NCBI RefSeq assembly: GCF_003050925.1 | Contig: NZ_QAOV01000007.1 | Location: 248,001-312,000, forward strand | Direction: 5' to 3' | From: Pseudomonas sp. GV085 | Lineage (GTDB): Bacteria > Pseudomonadota > Gammaproteobacteria > Pseudomonadales > Pseudomonadaceae | Length of the DNA: 64,000 bases | Shown: piece by piece, positions 29,126-38,189 of the stretch | How positions within the stretch are numbered: position 1 is the stretch's first letter | Layout: each line of letters starts with the position of its first letter | Notes under the pieces: generated by a model | What the model saw: only the letters and a program-made list of their open reading frames with translations | What the model was told of the DNA's origin: nothing | The model's database searches: none | Made by a program: the position numbers and the translations under genes

Positions 29126-30106
29126 ATGGCACTGGTAGGTAAACGTGACGGGCGCAATTTTGGCTATGGTCGGCAATTGAGTTATGCCGGGCCGCAAGCG
29201 CTGAAAGATCTATTTGGCAGCGGGCATTTCGGCACGGTCAAGGCGCACAGTGATCGCTGGCAGGCGTTTGTACGCTGGTGCCGGTCGGAGGAAGGGCCGG
29301 GGTTTAACGATGCGCGGCAGATTAGTTGGCAGACCTTGCTGGACTACGCCGGACATCTGCGTCAGCAAGTTGAACAAGGTGAACTCGCCATCTCCACTGC
29401 ACAAAACCGATTGTCCAGCGTGAACCGGACCCTGGCCGCGCTTCGCGGTGATCAGTATGTAAAAGTCGTGAGTCCGAGCAAGGCGCTGGGAGTGCGGCGC
29501 ACCAGTGTTCGTCGTTCTGTGCCGCAAGGCCAAGACCGCGAACAGGTGAAGCGGGTCGTAGAGGTGCTTTGCGAAAACCAGCAGGCACGCGCCGCGGCCA
29601 TCGCTCAGTTAGCGCGAGCCACCGGTATGCGCTTACGCGAGGCGATTTTGGCCGACCTTCCGCGCCTGAAGCGTGAGTCCGAACAATACGGGAAGATCAA
29701 CATCCAGGATGGCACCAAAGGTGGCCGTTCAGGCGCGTCAGCACCTCGTTGGATTACGGTAAATGATCATATTCGTGACGCACTGAGGTTTGCCGAAAAG
29801 GTCTCGCCTGACGGTAGCCACAACCTGTTAGCCCCGCACGAAAGCTACCTGGATTTCATACAGGGCAGCGTCCGTCCCATTCGAGACCTCCTCCATATGC
29901 ACAACCTCAAAAGCTTTCATGAATTACGGGCGGCCTTTGCATGCGAACGCTATGAGCAAATTACCCAGCATCCCGCGCCTATCAATGGCGGCCATTGCCA
30001 GCAACTCGACCGACGCCTCGATCAAGAGGCCCGAGTGCAAATCAGCTATGAACTCGGACACGGCCGTATCGACGTAGTGTCGGCTTACATTGGTGGTCGA
30101 GCATGA
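29126..30106 (+). CDS. Atypical tyrosine recombinase (integrase-domain protein)
   Basis: 326 residues. N-terminal SAM-like domain (about 10-125) and a C-terminal catalytic-like domain with Arg in ATGMRLREA, H-E-L-R at about 272-275, and GHGRIDVVSAYIGG holding a second His and a candidate nucleophile Tyr. It matches the integrase-domain proteins that travel in Pseudomonas islands separately from the tRNA-targeting integrase; the function of that class is not established. AGGAG precedes the ATG. The stop overlaps the next gene by 4 bases (ATGA). Confidence 0.85.
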   Translation: MALVGKRDGRNFGYGRQLSYAGPQALKDLFGSGHFGTVKAHSDRWQAFVRWCRSEEGPGFNDARQISWQTLLDYAGHLRQQVEQGELAISTAQNRLSSVNRTLAALRGDQYVKVVSPSKALGVRRTSVRRSVPQGQDREQVKRVVEVLCENQQARAAAIAQLARATGMRLREAILADLPRLKRESEQYGKINIQDGTKGGRSGASAPRWITVNDHIRDALRFAEKVSPDGSHNLLAPHESYLDFIQGSVRPIRDLLHMHNLKSFHELRAAFACERYEQITQHPAPINGGHCQQLDRRLDQEARVQISYELGHGRIDVVSAYIGGRA

Positions 30107-30537
30107 GCAGGGCATTCGATATGGAGCTTTTCCTAGCGGGCTTCCTGACCGGAGCGCATGCCACACGCCAACGCCATCTTCGTCAGGCGAAGGCTATCCA
30201 AACAGCAATCGCTGAACGCTGGCAACGCGACAATCCATGGACTTGGCAGAAAAAGCATCTCACATGGTTCCTAAATCACCATGTGTACCAGCACGCTGAA
30301 TCGACGCGCTACTACTATCTGCTGACCGTGCACTTACTTGCTCATCGTCTAGGAAAGGCCTGGCAGTTCAACCGTCAGGCGAAGGTCAACAACCGGCCGA
30401 GGTTGTGTAAAAACGTTTTTGAGCGCGACAGGTACTCAAAAACGGACTGGAAATCGCGCATCTACTCGAAACCCACATGTGCTGACGTGCCGATAAATTT
30501 CAGATTTAACATAGACTCGCACACTTCAATTTGGTGA
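30103..30537 (+). CDS. Small partner of the atypical recombinase, C-terminus altered by an inserted repeat
   Basis: 144 residues. The first 100 are basic and tryptophan/histidine-rich (RQRHLRQAKAIQTAIAERW, NPWTWQKKHLTWFLNHH, STRYYYLLTVHLL) and resemble an N-terminal DNA-binding recombinase segment. Translationally coupled to the gene before it. From about residue 101 the frame runs through an inverted-repeat element (30404-30551), so the last 44 residues are probably not the ancestral C-terminus. Function unknown. Confidence 0.7.
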   Translation: MSRAFDMELFLAGFLTGAHATRQRHLRQAKAIQTAIAERWQRDNPWTWQKKHLTWFLNHHVYQHAESTRYYYLLTVHLLAHRLGKAWQFNRQAKVNNRPRLCKNVFERDRYSKTDWKSRIYSKPTCADVPINFRFNIDSHTSIW

Positions 30538-30551
30538 AGCTTTTTACACAC
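30404..30551. repeat. Short inverted-repeat element (MITE-like)
   Basis: Ends TGTGTAAAAAC and GCTTTTTACACAC are imperfect inverted repeats 148 bases apart. Inside the left end CGTTTTTGAG (30414-30423) pairs perfectly with CTCAAAAACG (30435-30444). No transposase is encoded. It overlaps the 3' end of the 30103 gene. Confidence 0.5.
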
Positions 30552-30713
30552 TTTTGGCCAAAAGCTGCCGTTAGGTCACTGTTACTAATCGCTCCAATCT
30601 GCCCCAAGGTATTGTCCATACGCAACTGTCATCCTGCACTTGTGAATGCTGTAGGCACGCATTCCTACAAGCACTATCCGATGGAAAACTCGTAAGCATT
30701 CAAGGTAAGGAAG

Positions 30714-31592
30714 TTACGGCGCGCGGAGCATCTCCTTGAGCACCGTAATGAACTCCAGAGCGACCTGGGATGGTTCTTCCTGGATTGGAAGTAATAACGC
30801 AATTTGGTACTTGATGGCCGGAAAGAAAGGTTTCGTCACCAAATTCTTAGTGAATGGGAGGCTCACGACAGGGTCGATGATGCCCACCCCCATCCCGCAG
30901 CACACCAGCTCACAGGCCGTTGAGAAAAACTCGGTTTCAGCTACTACATTCCAAGCTGCCTCATAGTCGGAAAAGGCAGTGGCCATTTGCTGATAAATCG
31001 GGTCACCTTTAAAAAGCGATATAAAGGGTACACCGTCAAGGTCGGTGGGTGTAATGACGTCCAGTTTGGACAGTGGATGATCCATCGGCATCATGCATTG
31101 GCATTCGTATGAAATCACCTCCATGTTTGATGACGGATAGTCGAGTGGCAGTTCGGCAATGGCGAGATCAAATTGCTGCGTGGACATAAGTTCGCGTATC
31201 GTCTGGGAATTGCGCGTGATGATTTTTATCTGAAGGCCAGGACGCTCTTTTGCGAAGTTGGCGATCAAGCGCGGCAGTACGTTAATGGAGACACTGGCAT
31301 AAGCGGCGATAGCCAAATGTCCTCGTTTACCCGTCCGAATTTCCTTTGCGATGCGCGTTGTTCTTTCTACCGCCTCCAATGCTCTCTCAGTTTCGACAAA
31401 AAACAGGCGAGCTTCCGGTGTCGGGTGCAGTCGCCCCCCTTTTCGGACAAATAATGACAAACCCGTTTCGTGTTCCAGGGTCGCGATAGTGGTGCTTATA
31501 GCCGGCTGAGATACTCTGAGCAGCTCTGCCGCTCGGGTCATTGTGCCGTGAATCATCAGAGTTCTGAAGCACTCAAGCTGACGTATACGCAT
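30714..31592 (-). CDS. LysR-type regulator of the creatininase-like cluster
   Basis: 292 residues. Winged HTH (MRIRQLECFRTLMIHGTMTRAAELLRVSQPAISTTIATLE) and LysR substrate domain. It is the last gene of a minus-strand set with the creatininase-like gene 51 bases upstream. Likely regulates this set and perhaps the divergent azoreductase-amidase pair (inference). Confidence 0.92.
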   Translation of the reverse strand: MRIRQLECFRTLMIHGTMTRAAELLRVSQPAISTTIATLEHETGLSLFVRKGGRLHPTPEARLFFVETERALEAVERTTRIAKEIRTGKRGHLAIAAYASVSINVLPRLIANFAKERPGLQIKIITRNSQTIRELMSTQQFDLAIAELPLDYPSSNMEVISYECQCMMPMDHPLSKLDVITPTDLDGVPFISLFKGDPIYQQMATAFSDYEAAWNVVAETEFFSTACELVCCGMGVGIIDPVVSLPFTKNLVTKPFFPAIKYQIALLLPIQEEPSQVALEFITVLKEMLRAP

Positions 31593-31643
31593 CTCAACCT
31601 CTTGCTAATGTCTCGCGCATTGGCCGCGGAGGACAACGATTTC

Positions 31644-32420
31644 TCAAGATGCCTCCGGCAGTAAGAACTCATACCGAACCGCTCTCGAAATCCCTTCCAC
31701 CACATCATCTACAAGTAGCTTCCCCTTCTGAGCCGTCGAGCCCTTAGCCGATGACAGAACACCACTTTCTGGAACCCACTCAATCCGCGTCGGGTAAATA
31801 TCGTAGACGGGGAATTCTGCAGGTCCGTGTTCCGGGATTTTATGCAGCGCCACCATATCCGGGTGATAGTGCAGCATCATCGAGGTTTCGATGACGGCGG
31901 CATGTTCAAGGGCAATACCTGGGAAGCCATTGGGGAATATCGTTGCCAGAGTCGATGCGTTGACGAACTCCCAGTGCTCCAGGCGCATGACTTCCAATCC
32001 GGTGTCGGACCCAATGTCGCGCAGCGCCAGCTCAATGCCTTCGGTGACGAACCACTGGTTCTCGTAATGGCCGATCACCAAGACCAATCGTTTGACGCCA
32101 TGGCGATGAAACTCTTTGACGGCATCGCGAACTATAGCCGTCAGCGTCGCCCCGTCGACACTAGTGGTACCGCAGAAATGCTGCCCGCCGCCACACTTGG
32201 GCTGCGATTTATAACCGTAGGACAGCGCGGGAGCGACGATGCCATTTATAGCAAGGGCAACGTCCTCACTGATCGCGCTGGCCAGCAAAGCATCCGTGCC
32301 AAGTGGCAGATGCGGACCATGTTGCTCGGTAGCGCCGCAGGGCAGAAAGACAACCGCACCAGCCTTGACCCGACTTTCGTATTCAATCCAGCTCATGTTG
32401 TCCATGCGCACGTTGTTCAT
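31644..32420 (-). CDS. Creatininase family amidohydrolase
   Basis: 258 residues. Metal-dependent hydrolase of cyclic amides. Metal ligands of creatininase are all present: Glu32, His34, Asp43 (GATEQHGPHLPLGTD), His118 and Glu120 (GHYEN), plus Tyr119 and SYGYKSQPK. By remembered alignment with P. putida creatininase, Trp154 is kept (Trp150 here), but the flap Trp174 is replaced by Ile169 (GFPGI instead of GFLGW). A related but different substrate is therefore possible. GGAGA precedes the ATG at 32418-32420. It lies between a VOC gene and a lysR gene. Confidence 0.88.
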   Translation of the reverse strand: MNNVRMDNMSWIEYESRVKAGAVVFLPCGATEQHGPHLPLGTDALLASAISEDVALAINGIVAPALSYGYKSQPKCGGGQHFCGTTSVDGATLTAIVRDAVKEFHRHGVKRLVLVIGHYENQWFVTEGIELALRDIGSDTGLEVMRLEHWEFVNASTLATIFPNGFPGIALEHAAVIETSMMLHYHPDMVALHKIPEHGPAEFPVYDIYPTRIEWVPESGVLSSAKGSTAQKGKLLVDDVVEGISRAVRYEFLLPEAS

Positions 32421-32485
32421 GGTGAAATCTCCAGAAGCATCAGAGGCAATTCCGGTGCGCCTGCCAGGCACACCGGAAATGGATA

Positions 32486-33037
32486 TCAGCCGCGCGCGGG
32501 GTACCACTCGTCCGGCTCTGGGTATACCCAGTCATCGGGGAAGGCATAAGTTTCGAAAACGGTGGTTGTGTCCGCTTCAGTGCCAAAGAAAGCAAAGTGG
32601 TTACGACCCAACCAGGAACCAGACTGCACGCATTTGAAGCCACGACGCTCCAGTTCAGCGATTCGATCCTCGAACGGGATGTTGTTGCAGTCATAGGCAA
32701 CGTGCTGAATGCCCTCTCCATGCTTTTCCAGGAAGTCGGCGAAGATGGTTGGGCCCGAGACCGGCTCCATCAATTCCCACACCATGTTGCCGCTCTGGGC
32801 AAAACAGACCGTGAGAACAAACTCCGCAGGCTGTCCGTGATAGGTCTGATTCTCGGTGTTTTTAGGGCTGAAGGTATAAACGCGCCAAGGCCCGATACCG
32901 AGTTTAAGGAGTCCGTCCATGGTACGTTTATGGTCAGCCGTGACGATTGCTATCTCCACGACGTTGCCCAGAAACGGGTCGACCTCAGCGCCGTCGGTCA
33001 GTGCGTTGAGCACGTTGTTCTGTAGTAGGGTGGACAT
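32486..33037 (-). CDS. VOC-fold protein (glyoxalase / methylmalonyl-CoA epimerase-like)
   Basis: 183 residues with two beta-alpha-beta-beta-beta modules: VVEIAIVTADHKRTMDGLLKLGIGPW..., WELMEP, then GIQHVAYDCNN and VFETYAFPDDW. Candidate metal ligands are Glu in the first strand, Glu in WELME, His in QHVAY and Glu in FETY. The family covers isomerases, lyases and dioxygenases; the reaction is unknown. GAGGTAACCC precedes the ATG. First gene of the minus-strand set with the creatininase-like gene and lysR. Confidence 0.85.
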   Translation of the reverse strand: MSTLLQNNVLNALTDGAEVDPFLGNVVEIAIVTADHKRTMDGLLKLGIGPWRVYTFSPKNTENQTYHGQPAEFVLTVCFAQSGNMVWELMEPVSGPTIFADFLEKHGEGIQHVAYDCNNIPFEDRIAELERRGFKCVQSGSWLGRNHFAFFGTEADTTTVFETYAFPDDWVYPEPDEWYPARG

Positions 33038-33281
33038 GGGTTACCTCAATGTCGGATGGGAACAGAGGTATTTAAGCGGCTGGGCAAACTAAGCGAAATC
33101 GAGTAATTCTCAAGCAGGGTTGAGAAAATCTTTTTCTTCAGGGCGACCTAATAAGCAGATCCGTGACTTGAGATAAATTGCACTCATGCAAAAAAAAAAT
33201 CGAATGTGATACCTCCCGGGGTCATGGCCCACTTCGCTTCTACGGTAGGGAAAGTACCTGCCGTCCATTGAGGAATGTGCC

Positions 33282-33932
33282 ATGACCCATCTTCTACACA
33301 TCGATGCCAGCGCCCGGGGCGAACGATCCCTAAGCCGAAAGCTATCCAGAGCATTTATCCATGCGTGGATTGAGGCCGATCCGAACGCCCAAGTGATTGT
33401 GCGCGATATCGGAGCCAACCCTCCGCCCTTCATGACCGAAGACTGGATCGGCGCTGTTTTCACTCCAGAAGAAGATCTCACCGTCGTGCAACGTGAACGG
33501 ATCCATCTGTCCGACGAGTTGATCGATGAGATTGATCGTGCCGATGTGATTGTCATTGGTAGCCCCATGTACAACTATGGAATGCCTGCCGCATTGAAAG
33601 CCTGGTTCGATCAAGTGATCCGAATCGGCAAGACGTTCACATTCGACCTGGCGCGCGGCGACTTCCCGCTGGAGCCGATCATGAGCGGCAAAACCTTGGT
33701 AATTTTGAGTTCACGGGGTGAATTCGGCTTCGGCGCGGGCGGCATCCGCGAAAAAATGAATCATCTGGAAACGCATATTCAAACATGCGCTCATTATCTT
33801 GGCGTCGAACAGACCCACGTCATCACCATCGACTTTCAGGAGTTTAACGACGCGCGTCACGAAGTCTCGATTGCCGAAGCGTTCGAGGCAATTCAACAAC
33901 TGGTGGGTGAGTTGGTGCATTGCCATGAATAA
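33282..33932 (+). CDS. azoR: FMN-dependent NADH-azoreductase-like protein
   Basis: 216 residues, flavodoxin-like fold of the AzoR/acyl carrier protein phosphodiesterase group: HIDASARGERSLSRKLS (FMN phosphate loop), GSPMYNYGMPAALKAWFDQV, and SSRGEFGFG. Reduces quinones or azo compounds with NADH; the role here may be detoxification or a reductive catabolic step. Good GAGGAA ribosome site. The stop overlaps the downstream amidase start by 8 bases. Confidence 0.9.
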   Translation: MTHLLHIDASARGERSLSRKLSRAFIHAWIEADPNAQVIVRDIGANPPPFMTEDWIGAVFTPEEDLTVVQRERIHLSDELIDEIDRADVIVIGSPMYNYGMPAALKAWFDQVIRIGKTFTFDLARGDFPLEPIMSGKTLVILSSRGEFGFGAGGIREKMNHLETHIQTCAHYLGVEQTHVITIDFQEFNDARHEVSIAEAFEAIQQLVGELVHCHE

Positions 33933-35280
33933 TTCTGAGAACAGGATGGATACGGTCGTAGAGACCCTGAAAAAACTGCACGACGGAAGCATCAGCGCGA
34001 CTCAGTTGGTGCAAGCCGCCTTTATCCAAGCGCGGGAGGCCGACTCAGTATTCATCTCGCTGCTCGAAGAATCGGCATTGGCAATGGCCCATGACTCCGA
34101 TGTTCGACGCCAGCATGGGCAACCCTTGAGTCCGCTCGACGGGTTGCCGCTGGCAATCAAGGATCTGTTCGACATCGAAGGCACCGTGACCACCGCAGGT
34201 TCCACCACCCGAAGCGCAATCGCGCCAGCCACACGGGACGCTGCTGTAATAGAAAAACTTCGAGCCCTTGGCGTGGTGTTCATTGGCAAGACTAACCTCA
34301 GCGAATTTGCCTACTCTGGACTCGGGCTAAATCCGTACTATGGTACGCCCACAGCACTGTTCGCGAACTGTGATCCTCGAGCGCCAGGTGGTTCATCATC
34401 GGGATCGGCCATCGCGGTCCAGCGAGGGATTGTGACTGCGGCCCTGGCCACGGACACAGCCGGGTCAATTCGTGTGCCGGCCGCGTTCAATGGGCTAGTC
34501 GGTTTTAAGACATCCACCAGTCGCCATGACATGAGCGGTGTCCATCCGCTGGCCGTGACTCTCGACAGCCTCGGCCCCATCGCCCAAACAGTGGAAGATT
34601 GCAGGTTGCTGGACAATGCAATGCGTGGCCTCTCAGACTCTCCCGCCAGCGCTGTCGACCTGAGCGAAGTTCGCTTCATCGTCGACACCAAAGTCTTGCA
34701 GGACCCTCGACTCCAACCTGCAGTAGCACGCAATCTCGAGCGCGTCATGGACATCCTGCACCAATGCGGAGCTCAAATAGAAAGGCGCCCGGTGCGCGCC
34801 GTCGAGCGTGCTCGGGAGCTGATTTCGTCGGTGGGCTGGCTCGGGGCGATCGAGGCCTGGAAGCTATTAATTGCCGTGGTTGAAGGGCCTGATGCAGAGC
34901 GCATGGATCGCCAGATCAGAACCCGCCTGTTGAAGGCACGGGACCTAACCGTCGAAAAAGAAGTTCAGCTACGCGTTGTTCGTCAGCAGTTGATCGCAGA
35001 CATGGCCGAGGAACTGGGTGATTCCATTCTGGTACTGCCTACGGTATTCCATGTGGCGCCTGCCTTGGCACCGCTGGAAGCTGACGACGCGTTGTTCGCT
35101 CAACTCAATCTGGACACGCTGGCAATCACCATGGTCGGCAGTCTGCTGGACATGCCTGGCGTCGCGATGCCTTCGGGCGTCAATGAATCAGACCTGCCGA
35201 CCTCCATCCTGTTCTCCAGCATTACCGGGAAAGACGATCGCTTGCTAGACATCTGCTGCGCCATCGAACGCGCGCTCTGA
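33925..35280 (+). CDS. Amidase (amidase-signature family)
   Basis: 451 residues. The Ser-cisSer-Lys triad is visible: Lys79 (AIKDLF), Ser157 (GGSSSGS) and nucleophile Ser181 (DTAGSIRVP), with the 24-residue spacing typical of the family. Hydrolyses an amide; substrate unknown. Translationally coupled to the azoreductase-like gene (ATGAATAA overlap). In the island context it could act on the ring-opened product of the creatininase-like enzyme (inference). Confidence 0.92.
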   Translation: MNNSENRMDTVVETLKKLHDGSISATQLVQAAFIQAREADSVFISLLEESALAMAHDSDVRRQHGQPLSPLDGLPLAIKDLFDIEGTVTTAGSTTRSAIAPATRDAAVIEKLRALGVVFIGKTNLSEFAYSGLGLNPYYGTPTALFANCDPRAPGGSSSGSAIAVQRGIVTAALATDTAGSIRVPAAFNGLVGFKTSTSRHDMSGVHPLAVTLDSLGPIAQTVEDCRLLDNAMRGLSDSPASAVDLSEVRFIVDTKVLQDPRLQPAVARNLERVMDILHQCGAQIERRPVRAVERARELISSVGWLGAIEAWKLLIAVVEGPDAERMDRQIRTRLLKARDLTVEKEVQLRVVRQQLIADMAEELGDSILVLPTVFHVAPALAPLEADDALFAQLNLDTLAITMVGSLLDMPGVAMPSGVNESDLPTSILFSSITGKDDRLLDICCAIERAL

Positions 35281-35328
35281 TCACCCCGGCTCGGCATCAC
35301 GACCACGATGCCGAGCCGGTTCCAGCAC

Positions 35329-36747
35329 TCAGGATTTGACCGGGAATCGCCGCTGGAAAGGACGCGCCTGAATCAGGATCAAAAACACCCCAGAGGCCAA
35401 CGTCAGCGCTCCAAGATACCAAGCGGTGTATTGATCCTCGGGTGAAACCGGGTTGGCGCCAGCGGTATAGCCGATGTAACCGAGCATCAGTATCGCCAGC
35501 ACCGCCGGCACACTAAGAAAGAACGACACCCAGCCGCCTTGCCGTTTCCAGGTCATCGCAATGAACGCCGCAATCGCGGCCATGTAAGACATCACCAAAG
35601 TGATTGTGACCACGTCGTAATACCAGACGATTTTGTCCAGTGGCTTCCACCACAATAAACCGATGGCAACCAGCGAGACGATCACGTTGGCCAGCCATGG
35701 AGACTTCGCCACATTCACCGAGCTCAACGCGGTAGGTAAACGACCCTCCTCGCTCATGCGGTACAACGTCCGCGCGGCAGCACTGGAGGATATCTGCAGT
35801 CCGGCACACGCCGACGTAATAACCACGAACAATGCAATCCAGGCCATAGACGGCGGAAGATAAACATTTGCTACGGCAGCGATAGGGCCGCCATTGCCGT
35901 CCTCGACGATAGCTGCCAACTTCTCTACCGGCACCGCGAACTGCCAGCCAATCGCGGCTAGGCTGTAGATCACGAAAGCCGCTGTCAGCACCAGCAACAG
36001 TGAACGCTGAACCGTGCGCACAGGAATCCGCGCTTCTTCGATGTAGTTAATAGCCGAGTCGAAGTTGGCCAGCATCCACACCCCGAACAACACGCCGGGA
36101 CCGATCACCGACCAACCACCCGCGTCTTCCAGCGAATACATCGACAACACTGAAAGGTCTGGCACTTGTGGATTCACCAGCCCGAGCACGCCCAGCCCGG
36201 CGACGACAGCAATCTCGAATACCAAAAGCACACTCGCCACTTTGGCAGTCAGGCCGACGCCTTTGCAGGAGATTCCCAAGAACACCACCACCAGTGCTGT
36301 GCCGATGCATTTAGCCGCCAGCGCGCCTGTGAGCGAAGGGAATAGCGCCTGGATATATTCAGTGCCGATGATCGCGCACATCGGTGTCACTGCCATGCAG
36401 GCCACGGCGTACGCCCAGCCCAATACACTGCCTATGTGGGGGTGCAAAAATCGGCTGGCGAACGTGAAAATTCCGCCCGCCGACGGCGCCTGCCGAGTGA
36501 GCGCAACCATGCACAGTGCCATGACCAACATTGGGAAGAAATACGCAATAAGGATCGCCAGCGGTGCGTGGTGACCGGAGATCGAGTACAGAATCGACAT
36601 GGAGGACGCCGCGATCCAGCCCGGAGCGTTGAAGCCCAGCGCCGAGAATGTTACATCACGAGTCGTCAGGGTACCCTTGTCGAGGTTGGTGTCCAGTTCG
36701 CGGACCGTGCCATTACGGTCGTAACCAATCAATTGTGAAAGATTCAT
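35329..36747 (-). CDS. APC-superfamily amino acid permease
   Basis: 472 residues with about 12 transmembrane helices; helix 1 region FSALGFNAPGWIAASSM, and SAGGIFTFASRFLHPHIG typical of the APC fold. Probably imports an amino acid or amine. Convergent with the amidase gene, so regulated separately. Ribosome site weak. Confidence 0.9.
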   Translation of the reverse strand: MNLSQLIGYDRNGTVRELDTNLDKGTLTTRDVTFSALGFNAPGWIAASSMSILYSISGHHAPLAILIAYFFPMLVMALCMVALTRQAPSAGGIFTFASRFLHPHIGSVLGWAYAVACMAVTPMCAIIGTEYIQALFPSLTGALAAKCIGTALVVVFLGISCKGVGLTAKVASVLLVFEIAVVAGLGVLGLVNPQVPDLSVLSMYSLEDAGGWSVIGPGVLFGVWMLANFDSAINYIEEARIPVRTVQRSLLLVLTAAFVIYSLAAIGWQFAVPVEKLAAIVEDGNGGPIAAVANVYLPPSMAWIALFVVITSACAGLQISSSAAARTLYRMSEEGRLPTALSSVNVAKSPWLANVIVSLVAIGLLWWKPLDKIVWYYDVVTITLVMSYMAAIAAFIAMTWKRQGGWVSFFLSVPAVLAILMLGYIGYTAGANPVSPEDQYTAWYLGALTLASGVFLILIQARPFQRRFPVKS

Positions 36748-37480
36748 TTTTCGAGACTCTGATTCTGTGCAAAGAGGGAGTGTTACGCCTACGACAAAGC
36801 CGTCGACGCACAGTTTTTTATGGTCCAGCTCAGCAGTACGGTACGAATGCCGAGAACAGCTCCGTAGAAGAAATCAAATCGTCGAGTCAGGCTCGGTGAT
36901 TGTTATTTTTGAATCAGGCGTCAAAGGGCGTGACGATTTTGCTCAAGTACCTCATGTTTGAGCCAGTCGATGAAGCGCTAGACACCACGCTTTTGGGTGG
37001 GAGCGAGGCGCTCGATTTTCACGAGTAAACCTCGCAAGTACGGTCCCTCGATTCTGCACATGCGGTCGATGCGCTATTCCTCAGCAAACAAAAATTTCCT
37101 ACACAACAGCAATCCCAATCCGCGCACTGCAGCATGTAGCGCGAGCGTTTCGTCGCGCACTCGAGTTGGAATTGCTTACGTACAGGTGATCATGGGGCAC
37201 CACTAAAATCCAATAATATAATTTAGGTTAGTTATAAATTTAATTTATAGAGTGAGGCCATACGCCCCTCCTTTAACTTCACACGCTCCTACTTCTCTGA
37301 TGTTTTATGGTTATCAGTGAACTTACGCGGACAGGCAAGCTATCTAGCTCGCCTACTTACACCTATAAAATCCTCTTATACAGAGGCTAAGTTTTATTAT
37401 TGTATTTAGGTGTTGCGCTGTGATTTCCTAGGCTTCTCAGTGCAGGATCGTTGGCACATTGACGAATTAGGAGAATCAGA
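36748..37480. other. AT-rich interval with a LysR pseudogene and the DUF1989 promoter region
   Basis: 733 bases. 36921-37180 holds a decayed LysR fragment (separate entry). 37200-37440 is strongly A+T-rich and should contain the promoter of the DUF1989 gene. No other gene is supported. Confidence 0.6.
36921..37180 (-). pseudogene. LysR regulator remnant (GcvA-like C-terminus)
   Basis: Reading the minus strand in one frame gives DETLALHAAVRGLGLLLC, a stop, RIDRMCRIEGPYLRGL, a second stop, then RFIDWLKHEVLEQNRHAL and the natural end TGA. This aligns segment by segment with the C-terminus of the intact LysR at 38190-39113 (EETLALHAAERGLGPLLC, RMRQIEGPRMPG, FIDWLRQEA). Two in-frame stops and the missing N-terminal half show it is dead. 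Confidence 0.8.
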
Positions 37481-38113
37481 ATGAACGCAATCTCGGCAGT
37501 CCAGCACGATGAACTCGTGTGCCTTCCTGCTCGTCGTGGTACAGCGATCAAGCTCGAAAAGGGGCAAATAATTAAGGTGATCAATACACACGGTAAGCAG
37601 GTCGTCGACACTTGGGCTTTCAACCCTAATGACCTTCACGAGGCGATGTCGATGGAGCATTGCCGCGCTTCGTGGCTGAAGGTCAACCCTCAAGTTGGCG
37701 ACACCCTGATCACCAACAATCGTCGTCCCATTCTCACCATCGTTGAAGACACCACTCCTGGAGTGCATGACACCTTGATTGCAGCCTGCGATCACACTCG
37801 CTACCAGCAGCTCGGAGTTGTTGGCCATCACGATAGTTGCAACGAGAATCTGTTCCTCGCACTGGATGCTCTAGGTCTGGTCGCAGAGGCCCCCCCTAGC
37901 CCACTGAACCTTTTCATGAACGTTCCCTTATCTGCCAATGGCCAAATTAAGTTTGCTGAGCCTGTGAGTAAACCGGGGCAATACGTGGCACTGCGAGCTG
38001 AAATGGATTTGATCATTGTGTTATCTGCGTGCCCTCAGGACATCACCGCAGTCAACGGGATGATGCCCGCTGACGTGCATTACGCGGTCGTCTGTCGTTC
38101 ACATGAGCAATAG
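37481..38113 (+). CDS. DUF1989 / urea carboxylase-associated family protein
   Basis: 210 residues matching the DUF1989 family: PARRGTAIKLEKGQIIKVINTHGKQVVDTWAF, MSMEHCRAS, and GVHDTLIAACDHTRY with conserved Cys and His residues that could bind a metal. Members often sit with urea/guanidine carboxylases or purine and amide catabolism genes; the reaction is not defined. TTAGGAGAA precedes the ATG. It is followed by a lysR gene on the same strand after 76 bases. Confidence 0.85.
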   Translation: MNAISAVQHDELVCLPARRGTAIKLEKGQIIKVINTHGKQVVDTWAFNPNDLHEAMSMEHCRASWLKVNPQVGDTLITNNRRPILTIVEDTTPGVHDTLIAACDHTRYQQLGVVGHHDSCNENLFLALDALGLVAEAPPSPLNLFMNVPLSANGQIKFAEPVSKPGQYVALRAEMDLIIVLSACPQDITAVNGMMPADVHYAVVCRSHEQ

Positions 38114-38189
38114 AAATACAGGCCAGGCAAGCGCCAGAGGTTTAGGCTATTGACAGTTTGATTGACGTTCGATCGTCGGGAGTCTAGCC

